52,559 nt of DNA from Candidatus Poribacteria bacterium (GCA_014730235.1 WJIO01000219.1:1-52559); one strand, 5' to 3'. Positions 16,132 through 25,757 are shown, counted from the first letter of the stretch. The notes: a model not told the origin generated them from the letters alone. Numbers and translations are program-made.

Positions 16132-17211
16132 TTAACCTTTTATAGGTCCAAAATCATTGATGGCTTTTACAATCTGGGGATAGCTTTTCTTCCATACTCC
16201 AGGCGGCATGTTTTCTGAAATCTGAATCTGTAAACGTCCCGTATGTCCTCCCTGTTCCAGCATTTCCATTGTGGTATTATAAATAACCTCCGGTTCTGCA
16301 AGATGTATAGATGACGGATAGTTGAGGCATAGACGCATTTCGGGCCATTCCCGCACCGCGTCGGCTACACTGGTGTCATTATCCGGTGCTGGTGAAAAGG
16401 AATCCAGAAGGCGCACAGGTGATTCTGCAATGGCTTTCCACAGGGGTTTTAAGTCGCCATCCATATGCACTGCGATTATAATATCTGTACCTTCCAGCAT
16501 TTCTGCCATTTCCTGATAAGAAGTGACGCAGTATTTACGGAAGTAGTTTTCCCCGATCATGGGCGCGGTTATGTTGTCACCAAAGTTGACGTAAGGTACT
16601 GGCAGTTCATCCACTGCTTTTCGCACAGCCCGAAAAATTCCCCTCTGAACCTCAAATAAAGCGTCAAAAACTTCCTCCATAAGTTCCGGGCAGTCCACCA
16701 TGTGAAGGGCCAGGTCTTCCAGGCTAACCCACTGAATCCATAACTGCTGATATGGTGTTCTTCCTATGGATGTATGGGGCAGGCCATCATCCCCCATTCT
16801 CTTGTATACAGCTTCCCATTGATCCGTATGCTTGTGAACTGTTATATCCCTCAGATAGCTGAGAAGGATTTTATAATCTTCAGGTTCAGTTATATAATGC
16901 TTATAACTGGCTGATGATATAGCTGCCCCCAGTCTTTCATCTGTAAGACTTCCTTCAGGTGTGTGGAGAGTTACGCGAGTTCCCTTTCGTCCATCAACTA
17001 CAATCTCTTCACTCTCAAAGCGGCAGTTGGGGTGTTTAAAACGGTGAAGTCCGACCCAGGCCAGCAGACCCATATTTTCCCGACCTATAACAGACCAGAC
17101 ATCCTCATTAGATGCTCCTGAAATGCCTGAGTATTCTACAAAAGGTACCCGGTCATGCTCCTGACCGCGTACCAGGGCCAGCATACGCTCTCGCATAGTC
17201 ATTTTTGTCAT
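16132..17211 (-). CDS. Uroporphyrinogen decarboxylase-family protein
   Basis: The 359-residue protein has the URO-D/MtaA-CmuA barrel. It starts with MTMRERMLALVRGQEHDRVPF, a frequent opening of this family, and ends with the usual PPGVWKKSYPQIVKAINDFG. The haem-pathway HemE signature is absent, so it is not expected to make coproporphyrinogen. Such genes occur in many copies in Poribacteria-like and Planctomycete genomes, near sugar or methyl-transfer genes, with unknown substrates. AAGGAA precedes the start. It is convergent with the cupin gene, with only one base between the two stops. Confidence 0.8.
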   Translation of the reverse strand: MTKMTMRERMLALVRGQEHDRVPFVEYSGISGASNEDVWSVIGRENMGLLAWVGLHRFKHPNCRFESEEIVVDGRKGTRVTLHTPEGSLTDERLGAAISSASYKHYITEPEDYKILLSYLRDITVHKHTDQWEAVYKRMGDDGLPHTSIGRTPYQQLWIQWVSLEDLALHMVDCPELMEEVFDALFEVQRGIFRAVRKAVDELPVPYVNFGDNITAPMIGENYFRKYCVTSYQEMAEMLEGTDIIIAVHMDGDLKPLWKAIAESPVRLLDSFSPAPDNDTSVADAVREWPEMRLCLNYPSSIHLAEPEVIYNTTMEMLEQGGHTGRLQIQISENMPPGVWKKSYPQIVKAINDFGPIKG

Positions 17212-17240
17212 ATTAATTCCTTGTTATTTTTGTATAATTA

Positions 17241-17359
17241 GGTTCTTCCGAATTTAGTGTGGTTATAGTTGAAAATTTCCTCAGCTTATCATTCCTGCGA
17301 AAGCAGGAATGACAGCATAAAGAAGTTTCTTATCTTTACCAAACTGAACCGGAAGAGCC
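17241..17359. repeat. MITE-like palindromic repeat (family A)
   Basis: GGTTCTTCCGAATTTAGTGTGG at the left faces CCAAACTGAACCGGAAGAGCC at the right. The core is ATCATTCCTGCGAAAGCAGGAATGAC. The copy lies between the divergent UroD-like and sugar isomerase genes. In the rest of 17360-17605 I see only AT-rich sequence that must hold the isomerase promoter, with no clear consensus. Confidence 0.8.
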
Positions 17360-17605
17360 TATAATTATTCATGAGATTTTCTAAGTAAATTTATCTGAGA
17401 GTAATCATACCATAATAACCCAATGCTGGTCAATAAAGATACTTTCGCGTTTAATAAACATTTTTCAGGAACAGGGATTTACCTGCATTTCCTGAAAAAT
17501 TTTCCCTTGTTAAATGTCCATTGTTCAGATAAAATACCATTCAAATTGTTTTTCTTCGAATAATCTTAATACTTCTATTAATGCAATATGGAGGCACAGG
17601 AAACC

Positions 17606-18406
17606 ATGAAGTTTATTATGTTCACAAAACATTTGCAAGGTTTAGAAATACCCGAAATAATGGATGCTTTGAAATCAGTAGGAGTAGAAGGTGCTGATCT
17701 TTGCACAAGACCCGGTTATCCGGTAAATCCCGACAACGTGGATAAAGAACTCCCTAAAGTAGCCAAATTATTTGAAAAAGAAGGGCTTTGCATTCCATTG
17801 GTAACAACACCCGGTGATTTTCTTAGCGCAGATGTGGATTATGCCGAGAGAATGTATGCCGGATGCGGCGAAGCAGGGGTAGAAAATATAAAACTGGGTT
17901 ACTGGCACTGGAAAGCCGATGGCCCCAGCTACTGGGAATCTGTGGATATGATCCGAAAAGACCTGGAAGGCCTGACGAAATTATCTGAAAAATATGGACC
18001 TAAAACCTGTATACACAACCACTCAGGTCATGATATGGGGTTAAACTCATGCGGCGTTATGCACCTGGTAAAAGGATTTGATCCCAGGCATGTAGGTGTT
18101 TTCGCCGATACGGGTCATCTTTCTATATGCGGCGAACCTATTGACATGGCCCTGGATATTGTTCAGGATTATCTTTCAGTGATGGCTTTTAAAGACCTCA
18201 TGAGATACCCGGGCGATAGAGGCGGTTCTGTTGTGCGTATGGGCAAAGGCTTTGTGGATTGGGAAACAACACTCAAATCCCTTAAGAAGTTTAATTTTGA
18301 TGGCCCTGTAAGTTTCCACAGCGAATATAGAGAAACGATTGAGACTGTCATTGATCTGGCAAGGGTGGATGTCAGGTTTATAAATGGTTTGCTTGAAAAG
18401 ATATAA
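17606..18406 (+). CDS. Sugar phosphate isomerase/epimerase-like TIM barrel
   Basis: The protein belongs to the xylose-isomerase-like TIM barrel (AP endonuclease 2) superfamily. Visible features are LKSVGVEGADLCTRPGYPV at the N-terminus, TCIHNHSGHD in the middle, VGVFADTGHLSICG with metal-binding Asp/His, and PVSFHSEYRE near the end. This set of His, Asp and Glu fits a metal-dependent isomerase or epimerase; the substrate is unknown. The track start at 17588 overlaps the GGAGG Shine-Dalgarno, so ATG 17606 is preferred (266 residues). It is 35 nt from the next secreted propeller gene, probably one operon. Confidence 0.8.
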   Translation: MKFIMFTKHLQGLEIPEIMDALKSVGVEGADLCTRPGYPVNPDNVDKELPKVAKLFEKEGLCIPLVTTPGDFLSADVDYAERMYAGCGEAGVENIKLGYWHWKADGPSYWESVDMIRKDLEGLTKLSEKYGPKTCIHNHSGHDMGLNSCGVMHLVKGFDPRHVGVFADTGHLSICGEPIDMALDIVQDYLSVMAFKDLMRYPGDRGGSVVRMGKGFVDWETTLKSLKKFNFDGPVSFHSEYRETIETVIDLARVDVRFINGLLEKI

Positions 18407-18441
18407 TCTCATAAGCAATTAATATACAAAAGGAGGGAAGC

Positions 18442-19863
18442 ATGTTTATTTTGTTTGTTATCCTTACGCTGTTTTTCTGCTTTATGATTTTTCCCCTCAG
18501 CGCTTATACTGAAAGGGATGACGTAAAGGAAATTGGCAGTCGTCTTGAGCTTTTCGTTGATGACTGGCTTATACAGGATATGGATAGGGCCGAACTTCGT
18601 CTGCATCACCCGACACCAAAAGAAATATCCATGACATTTGATAAGCCCTGGGAAGGTAATACATGCGGTTATGTTACGGTCTTTCATGATGGGGATAAAT
18701 TCTGCATGTATTATCGCGGTTCCAACTACGATTGGGATAATAAAAATGTTAATCATCAGTTGACCTGTTATGCTGAAAGTGAGGATGGTAAAAACTGGGT
18801 CAGACCTGAATTGAACCTGATAGAGTTTAACGGTTCAAAGAAGAATAATATAGTATGGGACGGTGTAGGGCATCATAATTTTACCCCATTTAAGGATGCC
18901 AACCCTAACTGTGCTCCTGATGCCCGATATAAGGCACTGGGTAGCCATGAAGGCGGATTAATGGCATTTAAATCACCCGATGGGCTTAATTGGTCGTTAA
19001 TCCAGCCTGAACCGGTTATTACGGAAGGGGCTTTTGACTCTCAGAACCTGGCTTTCTGGGATTCTGTCCGGGGTCATTATGTGGAATTCCACAGAGGTTT
19101 CAGGGACGGTGTAAGGGATATAATGACCTGCACGTCTGAAGATTTTATAAACTGGACTGAACCTCAGTGGATCGATCAGGGTGATGCCCCACATCAGCAC
19201 CTATATACCAATGCCACTACAGCCTATTACCGGGCCCCGCATATTTACATGTCATTTCCCGGCAGGTTCATGCCATCCCGGAAGAAGATAGAAGATCATC
19301 CATACCCGGGCGTCTCTGACGGCGTATTCATGACCAGCCGGGATGGTCTGCACTGGCACAGGTGGCCCGAAGCCTTTGTCCGACCGGGACTACAGCCTGA
19401 ACGATGGTGGCAGAGAAATAACTATACAGCCTGGGGGATACTTACCACAAAGGCGGATATTCCCAGCATGCCCGATGAATTGTCCATATACCTGAACGAG
19501 CATTATTACATTGATGGCAACCGCCTGCGCCGTTTCAGCTTAAGAATTGACGGCTTTGCCTCTGTCTATGCACCCTTTGCCGGTGGTGAAATGATAACAG
19601 AACCTCTTACTTTTGAAGGTAAGGAATTGGTTATAAATTATTCCACATCAGCCGCAGGCAGCGTAAAGGTTGAGATTCTGGACGAAAATGGAGCACCAAT
19701 TCCCGGATTCACTATGGATAAATGTCCTGAGATATTCGGGGATGAGATCGAAAAAGTGGTGGAATGGGAAAATGACCCGGACTTAAGTTCTCTGGCTGGT
19801 AAAGTTATTCATTTAAAATTTGCATTGAAGGACGCAGATATATATTCACTGCGTTTTAAGTAA
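18442..19863 (+). CDS. Secreted GH32/GH43-like beta-propeller protein
   Basis: The 473-residue protein starts with a signal peptide (FCFMIFPLSAYT) and continues into a likely five-bladed propeller like those of GH32/GH43/GH130 families. Repeated blade motifs include GDKFCMYYRGSNYD, YAESEDGKNWVRPELNLIEF, AFKSPDGLNWSLIQPEP and SDGVFMTSRDGLHWHRW. I did not assign catalytic residues with confidence. The C-terminal 90 residues look like a separate beta-domain. Family members in Planctomycetes and Poribacteria are usually listed as hypothetical glycosidases. AAGGAGG precedes the start; it probably shares a transcript with the isomerase gene, suggesting export and use of a sugar polymer. Confidence 0.72.
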   Translation: MFILFVILTLFFCFMIFPLSAYTERDDVKEIGSRLELFVDDWLIQDMDRAELRLHHPTPKEISMTFDKPWEGNTCGYVTVFHDGDKFCMYYRGSNYDWDNKNVNHQLTCYAESEDGKNWVRPELNLIEFNGSKKNNIVWDGVGHHNFTPFKDANPNCAPDARYKALGSHEGGLMAFKSPDGLNWSLIQPEPVITEGAFDSQNLAFWDSVRGHYVEFHRGFRDGVRDIMTCTSEDFINWTEPQWIDQGDAPHQHLYTNATTAYYRAPHIYMSFPGRFMPSRKKIEDHPYPGVSDGVFMTSRDGLHWHRWPEAFVRPGLQPERWWQRNNYTAWGILTTKADIPSMPDELSIYLNEHYYIDGNRLRRFSLRIDGFASVYAPFAGGEMITEPLTFEGKELVINYSTSAAGSVKVEILDENGAPIPGFTMDKCPEIFGDEIEKVVEWENDPDLSSLAGKVIHLKFALKDADIYSLRFK

Positions 19864-19867
19864 AACA

Positions 19868-20034
19868 TCTCTTCAGGTTTTGGTGTAGTAATAATAAAAA
19901 AATTCGGCTTTTCCGGGTTCAGTGTGGTTATCCCTCAGCTTGTCATTCCTGCTTTTGCAGGAATGACAAGCTGAGTAAGTTTTTCTTATTTATTTTTTGG
20001 ATTTTCTCCATTACTATAATTAACTCTGAAGAGA
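19868..20034. repeat. Nested MITE-like repeat
   Basis: The outer arms are TCTCTTCAGG at the left and CTCTGAAGAGA at the right (inverted, imperfect). Between them sits a shortened family A copy starting CTTTTCCGGGTTCAGTGTGG, with arms CTCAGCTTGTCATTCCTGC and GCAGGAATGACAAGCTGAG that are exact inverted copies. This looks like one element inserted in, or recombined with, another. Confidence 0.65.
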
Positions 20035-20055
20035 CAACAAGATCAGGAGTTCCCG

Positions 20056-21444
20056 ATGAAAATCACTTTTTATGCCAAAGGTGTGTTATCCCTGGTAACA
20101 TTGGCTTTTGGCATCAGCAGTTCAGAGACACAGAACCAGTTCCCCAAAGCCAATGGATACAGAGGTATATGGTATTCCTGTAATTCCCTAAAAGGTAGAT
20201 TTCCTTACAAATACAGCGGCGGATTGGCTACTTACTGCGCCAAACATCTGCCTTTATCATATTACGCTGAGGAAGTAAACAAAACATTCTTTGTCTACGG
20301 AGGTACAAAGGGCCTGGATGACGAAAAACCATTGCTGGAAATGGTCTCGTATTACGATCATGACAGGCATCTTGTTCCCAGACCCACTGTCCTTTGTGAA
20401 AAAAACACCTCCGACGCACACCATAATCCCACCATAATGCTGGATGATAAGGGTTATGTATGGGTGTTTATCAGCAGTCACGGAGGTAAAACAGGCCTTG
20501 TATATAAGAGCAAAGAGCCATATTCAATAGACGATTTCCACCTTATGGAAGAAAGAGAATTTACTTATCCCCAGCCTTGGTTTATCAATGAAAAAGGGTT
20601 TATCCACCTGTTTACCAAATACATAAAAGGCCGTCAGTTGCACTGGCGCACCAGTTCGGATGGAACAAACTGGAGTCCGGATCAGAAAATGGCAGCCTTT
20701 GGCGGTCATTATCAGATCAGTTGGAAGTATAAAGACAAAATTGGAACAACCTTTAACTATCATCCGAAGGGCGTGGATACCAGGACAAACCTGTATTATA
20801 TGGAAACAGATGATTTTGGCAGGACTTGGAAAAACATACATGGACAGGTTCTGGAACTACCCCTAGAAAACGTTCAGAATCCTGCGCTGGTTCATAATTA
20901 CGAAGCCGACGGACTGCTGGTTTATCTCAACGACATTAACTTTGACAGTCAGGGAAACCCGGTGATACAGTATGTGGTAAGTCGCGGCTGGCATCCAGGG
21001 CCCGAAAATATGCCCCGCACATGGAAAACAACCCGATGGACTGGCTCTGAATGGGAAATTCTGGATGTAACAACCTCGGATAATAATTATGATACCGGAA
21101 GTCTACATATAGAAACCGATGAATACTGGCGCATCATAGGACCCACGGAAACCGGCCCCCAGGAGTTTTATCCCGGCGGCGAAATTGCTATATGGATAAC
21201 GAAGGATAAAGGGCATTCATGGGAAAAACAGGTTCAGGTTACTAAAGATAGCCCTATGAACCATACCTATGTTCGCCGTCCTGTCAACGCCCATCCTGAT
21301 TTTTACGCATATTGGGCCAATGGTAATCCAGAAAAACCTTCTGATTGCAGTATTCATTTTGGGAATAAAACCGGCAATAAGGTTTTTGTTCTGCCGCGTA
21401 AAATGGATGATGATTTTCAGGAGCCAATCCCGCTGTTTAAATAA
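20056..21444 (+). CDS. Secreted BNR_4-type seven-bladed propeller
   Basis: The 462-residue protein has a signal peptide and a BNR_4 propeller. The landmarks are ANGYRGIWYSC, KYSGGLATYCAKHLPLSYYA, NKTFFVYGGT, DAHHNPTIMLDDKGYVWVF and later the blade repeats TSSDGTNWS and TDDFGRTWKN. BNR_4 proteins include polysaccharide lyases of the PL24/PL25 group and sialidase-like folds, but most members are uncharacterised. The conserved HHNP segment is present. A polysaccharide-active role outside the cytoplasm is inferred, not proved. GGAG precedes the ATG. Repeats on both sides separate it from neighbours. Confidence 0.78.
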   Translation: MKITFYAKGVLSLVTLAFGISSSETQNQFPKANGYRGIWYSCNSLKGRFPYKYSGGLATYCAKHLPLSYYAEEVNKTFFVYGGTKGLDDEKPLLEMVSYYDHDRHLVPRPTVLCEKNTSDAHHNPTIMLDDKGYVWVFISSHGGKTGLVYKSKEPYSIDDFHLMEEREFTYPQPWFINEKGFIHLFTKYIKGRQLHWRTSSDGTNWSPDQKMAAFGGHYQISWKYKDKIGTTFNYHPKGVDTRTNLYYMETDDFGRTWKNIHGQVLELPLENVQNPALVHNYEADGLLVYLNDINFDSQGNPVIQYVVSRGWHPGPENMPRTWKTTRWTGSEWEILDVTTSDNNYDTGSLHIETDEYWRIIGPTETGPQEFYPGGEIAIWITKDKGHSWEKQVQVTKDSPMNHTYVRRPVNAHPDFYAYWANGNPEKPSDCSIHFGNKTGNKVFVLPRKMDDDFQEPIPLFK

Positions 21445-21448
21445 ATAT

Positions 21449-21568
21449 GGTTCTTCCGGGTTTAGTATGGTTATAATTGAAAATTCTCTCAGCTTGTCAT
21501 TCCTGCAAAAGCAGGAATGACAGCATAAAGAAGCTTCTTATCTTTACCAAACTAAACCCGGAAAAACC
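21449..21568. repeat. MITE-like palindromic repeat (family A, best copy)
   Basis: GGTTCTTCCGGGTTTAGTATGG at the left faces CCAAACTAAACCCGGAAAAACC at the right. The core is TTGTCATTCCTGCAAAAGCAGGAATGAC. This is the clearest copy of the family and serves as reference here. Confidence 0.85.
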
Positions 21569-21573
21569 ATAAA

Positions 21574-21611
21574 TATTTGTATTGCCACAGTTTACTGTGG
21601 CAATACAAATA
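21574..21611. terminator. Bidirectional terminator hairpin
   Basis: A perfect 17-bp stem (TATTTGTATTGCCACAG / CTGTGGCAATACAAATA) with a 4-nt loop TTTA lies between the convergent BNR_4 and MATE genes. It ends one base before the MATE stop codon. T-runs are weak on both sides, so efficiency is uncertain. Confidence 0.75.
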
Positions 21612-21612
21612 C

Positions 21613-22986
21613 TCATATTTTAATTGACTGCCATTTTCCCCTGCGGAATCTTAAGAATGCAGTTATACCGTATATAATTATATATATGGTTGCACCAATC
21701 CAGGCCCCCACAACCCCACCTTTTAAGACAACACCAAGGAGCAAAGCCAGGGGTATAAATAGAAACCATGCGTAAAGTATACCCACAAACATAATAAAAC
21801 GTGTGTCACCTGCACCCCTTAAAGCGCCGTTGGAGCATATTCCAAAGGCATCAGAAATCTGAAAAATGCCAGCAAGGATCAATATCTTTGCGCCGAGTTT
21901 TATTACCTCCGGATCTTTTATTATGATAGCTACAAGGTGTCTACCCAGGGTTATAAAACATACGGCTGTAAAACAGGCATACATGAGACCTAGTTTAATG
22001 GCTGCGTAACCGCTTTTCCTTGCATATTCAGGTAGCTTTGCTCCAATAAACTGACCCACAAGGGTTGTTGTTGCTATGGATATACCGACAAGTGGCATAA
22101 AGGATGTAGACATTAAAGACATGGCAGCGTTGGACGCGGCAAATTGAATTTCTCCCATTCGGGCTATTACCAGACCAAAAAGAGTGAAACTGCCGCTGTC
22201 CAGAAAAAACTGGACTCCCATAGGTAGACCAACACGTATCAAACGCCGGAAAAGCGATAAATTAAACCTGTAAAACTTTTTTGTCAGGTAAACTGTATTA
22301 TATTTTCTGGAGAAAACAAATATCAGGTAGATAACTGCACTAAGAACACTTGAAAGCAAAGTTGCCAGGGCAGCACCAGTAACCTCTAGCCTTGGAAATA
22401 TCCAGATACCAAAGATTAAAAGCAAATTCGCTAATATATTGAAAGCATTGCAAAATATAGCAATAAACATGGGGGTTTTGGTATTACCGATCCCCCGGAA
22501 AAAGCCAGCCATTGAAAAGCTGATAAAAGCAGGTAGACCTGCATAAAGACGGAAACGGGCATATATATTTCCATAACTTGTAAATTCATCGGATGAAGAA
22601 ACCCATCTCAATATTATACTGCTGAAGGGCATCGTAATAATCAAAAATACATAAGAAATTAAAGATAGATAGATATAATGCCATACTGTCTCGCCTATAT
22701 GTCTGTATCTTTTGGCCCCATAGTCCTGGGATATGAAGGTATTGGCACTGCTTATTAAACCGTTATAAAATGCAAAGAGAGTCCAGACAATGCTTCCACC
22801 CACACCCACAGCAGCAAACTGGGTTGTGCCTAACCTACCAACCATCATGTTATCCGCCAGCCACATGGCTGTCTGGGATATCATGGTGATTATGACAGGA
22901 TATGCAAGCGCCAATAGCTGTTTATAACCTCCAGGGGGATAACGGTGGAGTATATCGGTTGCTTTTTCCTCTGGTAAATTTTCCAT
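21613..22986 (-). CDS. MATE-family multidrug/Na+ antiporter
   Basis: The 457-residue inner-membrane protein has 12 predicted helices and MATE landmarks: LALAYPVIITMISQTAMWLADNMMVGRLGTTQFAAVG in the first half and a repeated pattern in the second (RVGLPMGVQFFLDSGSFTLFGLVIARMGEIQFAASNAAMSLMS). MATE proteins export cationic compounds in exchange for Na+ or H+. The gene starts about 250 bp from the divergent GH4 gene. It is separated from the NRPS genes by about 4 kb of unrelated genes, so a link to that product is not supported. Confidence 0.92.
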   Translation of the reverse strand: MENLPEEKATDILHRYPPGGYKQLLALAYPVIITMISQTAMWLADNMMVGRLGTTQFAAVGVGGSIVWTLFAFYNGLISSANTFISQDYGAKRYRHIGETVWHYIYLSLISYVFLIITMPFSSIILRWVSSSDEFTSYGNIYARFRLYAGLPAFISFSMAGFFRGIGNTKTPMFIAIFCNAFNILANLLLIFGIWIFPRLEVTGAALATLLSSVLSAVIYLIFVFSRKYNTVYLTKKFYRFNLSLFRRLIRVGLPMGVQFFLDSGSFTLFGLVIARMGEIQFAASNAAMSLMSTSFMPLVGISIATTTLVGQFIGAKLPEYARKSGYAAIKLGLMYACFTAVCFITLGRHLVAIIIKDPEVIKLGAKILILAGIFQISDAFGICSNGALRGAGDTRFIMFVGILYAWFLFIPLALLLGVVLKGGVVGAWIGATIYIIIYGITAFLRFRRGKWQSIKI

Positions 22987-23151
22987 GTTTTATAAATGCT
23001 TCCTTGATTAATAACATGTATCTTTATTTGTGAAAACGAAAGAAAATAATATCAGAATAATAAGATTGTTTCAAGCATATTCGCAACAAAAAAAGTATAT
23101 ACATTTATACTTTTTGCAGGCATGTAGAATTCATTTTTTCGTGGTTTTTAC

Positions 23152-23180
23152 TTGATTCCATATCATTTCTTTTTTATACT
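23152..23180 (+). promoter_or_regulatory. Promoter of the GH4 gene
   Basis: TTGATT (23152-23157), a 17-nt spacer and TATACT (23175-23180) lie 57 nt before the GH4 start. Upstream, a perfect 10-bp inverted repeat (AAAAAGTATA / TATACTTTTT, 23090-23115) with a 6-nt spacer sits between the divergent MATE and GH4 genes and could be an operator. Confidence 0.55.
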
Positions 23181-23236
23181 TAGCTGAGCGGATTTGAAAT
23201 TTTGCATTATACAGTCAAATATAAAGGAGTTCCGTG

Positions 23237-24607
23237 ATGTCAGTCAAAGTTACTGTAATTGGCGCAGGTAGCGTCGTTTTTTCCCTGGGGATCGTGAAAG
23301 ACCTATGCCTGACGGAAGGGCTTAAAGGCAGTAAAGTCTGCTTTATGGATATTAACGAAGAAAGACTGGACGTCGTATACCGACTTGGTGTAAGGTATGC
23401 CGAAGACCTGGGAGCGGATTTAACTTTTGAAAAAACTCTGGATCGGGAAGAATCATTACAGGACGCGGATTTTGTTATAAATACAGCCACAATTACCCAT
23501 AACGAATATTTCATGAAGCGTCGGCGGGAATTAACGGCTAAGCATGGCTATTTCTATGGGCGCACAGGAATGCCGGAATACCATAATTTACAGTTAATGC
23601 TGGATGTAGTGAAGGATATGGAACGAATTTGCCCTGATGCCTGGGTGCTTCAAGCCGGAAATCCGGTTTTTAGCGGCACAACCCTTATGACCCGCGAAAC
23701 AGGTATAAAGGTTTGTGGCTTGTGTCACGGTCATTATGGTTACAGGGGCATCGCCAGCACCCTTGGGCTTGATCCCGGCAAGATTACATGGCAGGCCCCG
23801 GGGCTTAACCATAACATCTGGCTTACCCATTTTTATCATGATGGTGAAGACGCTTATCCCATACTTGATGAATGGGTTAAAAATGAAAGCCAGCAGTATT
23901 GGAAAGAGACAGAGGAAAAAGGCGGAATACCTACCCAGATGTCACCTTCTGCCATAAACCAATACAAAATGTATGGTCTTATGCCTGTAGGTGATACACC
24001 CAGAAGAGGCGGTTGGTGGTATCATACGGACCTGGACACAAGGATAAAGTGGTACGGAGGACCCGGCGGCGGTGGGGATACTCCCGAGGGTCGGGACAGG
24101 ATACTCAAGGGCAAAGAAAAGAAATATCAGCAGATGAAAGAAGCCGCCTATGATGAAAAAATCCGACCGGTGGACATGTTCGGTGACAAAAAAACCAGCG
24201 AACAGCATATACCTATCATTGACGGTCTTGTAAACGACAACGAGGGAAAGTTCCAGGTTAATATTCCCAACAACGGCGCTTTACCCGGAATACCCAACGA
24301 CGTTGCTGTGGAAGTACCGGCTGTTGTGAATATCAAGGGCATTCAACCCATTCGTGTAGAACCTTTACCCCGCAAGATATTATTAGAGTGCATTTACCCC
24401 GACTGGCTGAGAATGGAAAGAACCCTGGAAGCCTTGTTGACCGGTGATAAATCCATGTTACTTTATGGTATCCTGGACAGTCACCAGACCAAATCCTATG
24501 AGCAGGCAGAGGAAATGCTGGAAGCTCTTATGAATATGGAACCCAACGAACCAATGGCATATATAGAAGATATTAATGAACACTATAGCTGGCCCAAGAA
24601 CTGGTAA
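23237..24607 (+). CDS. GH4-family glycosidase (alpha-galactosidase/glucosidase-like)
   Basis: GH4 enzymes cleave glycosides by an NAD+-dependent oxidation-elimination route with a divalent metal. The protein starts with the Rossmann motif VTVIGAGSVVFSLGIV. The family motifs QAGNPV (substrate loop), GLCHGHYG (metal-binding Cys and nearby His) and GLNHNIW (metal-binding His) are present. Length of 456 residues is normal. No signal peptide is present, so it acts on imported sugars. Specificity cannot be read safely. ATG at 23237 has AAAGGAG 7 nt upstream and is preferred over GTG 23234. It is followed by an aldolase gene across one repeat. Confidence 0.9.
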   Translation: MSVKVTVIGAGSVVFSLGIVKDLCLTEGLKGSKVCFMDINEERLDVVYRLGVRYAEDLGADLTFEKTLDREESLQDADFVINTATITHNEYFMKRRRELTAKHGYFYGRTGMPEYHNLQLMLDVVKDMERICPDAWVLQAGNPVFSGTTLMTRETGIKVCGLCHGHYGYRGIASTLGLDPGKITWQAPGLNHNIWLTHFYHDGEDAYPILDEWVKNESQQYWKETEEKGGIPTQMSPSAINQYKMYGLMPVGDTPRRGGWWYHTDLDTRIKWYGGPGGGGDTPEGRDRILKGKEKKYQQMKEAAYDEKIRPVDMFGDKKTSEQHIPIIDGLVNDNEGKFQVNIPNNGALPGIPNDVAVEVPAVVNIKGIQPIRVEPLPRKILLECIYPDWLRMERTLEALLTGDKSMLLYGILDSHQTKSYEQAEEMLEALMNMEPNEPMAYIEDINEHYSWPKNW

Positions 24608-24615
24608 TAAAAAGA

Positions 24616-24718
24616 CTTTTCGGGATTCAGTATGGTAATTCTAATCATGTCATTCCTGCTTTTGCAGGAATACCTGCACATAGAAGTTTACTATTACTAT
24701 CACACTGAACCCGGAAGA
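24616..24718. repeat. MITE-like palindromic repeat (family A, diverged)
   Basis: CTTTTCGGGATTCAGTATGG at the left faces CACACTGAACCCGGAAG at the right. The core ATGTCATTCCTGCTTTTGCAGGAAT is kept but the second GAC has changed to ACC. Confidence 0.75.
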
Positions 24719-24742
24719 AAAATAAAAATAAAGGAGTAAATA

Positions 24743-25540
24743 ATGAAACCAAATAAACTTCGTCAGTTACTAAATGAGGGAAAACCAACATTCGGAACTC
24801 ATGTAATAACCCCATGGCCGGGTATGATAGAATTAATCGGCAATTCCGGAGCATTTGATTATATCGAATATGTAGGTGAATATTCATCTTTCAGTCTGGA
24901 ACTGCTGGATAACATAGGTAGGGCAATTGAACTATTTCCTGAAATGTCATCCATGATGAAAGTGGAAGAGCAAACAAGGGGTTTTATAGCCCAACGGGCT
25001 ATAGATTCAGGAATTCAGAATGTTCTGTTTACCGATTGCCGTTCGGCTGAAGATGTGAAAGAGTGTATAAGACTGGTTAGATCCGAAACACCCGAAGCCG
25101 GAGGAGTTCATGGCTGCGGTATGCGCCGGAGTGTAGGCTATGTTTTGAGTGGGGGATCTAAAGAATGGACAGAATCACTGGATAATGTAGTCATAGCAAT
25201 CATGATCGAGAAAAAGGGCGCAATGGAAAATCTCGAAGAGATACTCTCGGTGGAAGGGGTTGATATGGTTCAATTTGGCCCCAGCGATTACTCTGTAAGT
25301 GTCGGTATGCCTGGCCAGGGAGGACACGAGAAGATTCAGAACGATCACCGCAGGATGATTGAAACGGCTTTGAAAATGGGAGTCCATCCCAGGGCAGAGA
25401 TCGGCAGTTTTGAACAGGCCCAGCGATATCTGGATATGGGGGTTCGCCACTTCTGTATAGGATGGGACATTGCTACCATATTCTCCTGGTGTAAAAAGCA
25501 AAAGGAAGGTATAGACAAGATTATGGAATCCATTATTTAA
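24743..25540 (+). CDS. HpcH/HpaI-family aldolase
   Basis: The 265-residue protein belongs to the HpcH/HpaI (2-dehydro-3-deoxyglucarate aldolase-like) family of metal-dependent pyruvate aldolases. It opens with LRQLLNEGKPTFGTHV, a usual start, and continues with SGAFDYIEYVGEYSSF. The middle AIMIEKKGAMENLEEILSVEGVDMVQFGPSDYSVSVGMPG is the diagnostic metal and substrate segment. GHE-type end motifs are absent, but the final HFCIGWDIATIF fits the family. Probable role: retro-aldol cleavage of a sugar acid. AAAGGAG precedes the ATG. The region 25541-25757 behind it holds no gene I can support. Confidence 0.87.
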   Translation: MKPNKLRQLLNEGKPTFGTHVITPWPGMIELIGNSGAFDYIEYVGEYSSFSLELLDNIGRAIELFPEMSSMMKVEEQTRGFIAQRAIDSGIQNVLFTDCRSAEDVKECIRLVRSETPEAGGVHGCGMRRSVGYVLSGGSKEWTESLDNVVIAIMIEKKGAMENLEEILSVEGVDMVQFGPSDYSVSVGMPGQGGHEKIQNDHRRMIETALKMGVHPRAEIGSFEQAQRYLDMGVRHFCIGWDIATIFSWCKKQKEGIDKIMESII

Positions 25541-25757
25541 GATAATGAGGATATGCTACAAGGGAAACGGGATAAGCGTCTTGGCTAAACCCGGGAAGAT
25601 GCCAGGAGCAAAAAGACTGATAACTCCCGAAATGGCTATTCACCCAAGACGGTACGCTCTAACCAGGATGAACTGGAAAGAGCAAATCTGTAAGTCAAAA
25701 CCAAAGCATGTGAATATGTGGAGCACTGGTCATCTCTATTGACTGGTGCTTATCTAA

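Noticed and set aside
16132-17211. UroD-like gene as hemE.
   Set aside because: The sequence lacks the HemE signature and has the MtaA/CmuA-like form; no other haem gene is near.
25541-25757. ORF 25545-25742 (65 codons) after the aldolase gene.
   Set aside because: No family match, no good ribosome binding site, and composition unlike a protein gene. I also saw no group II intron or RNA-gene structure here.
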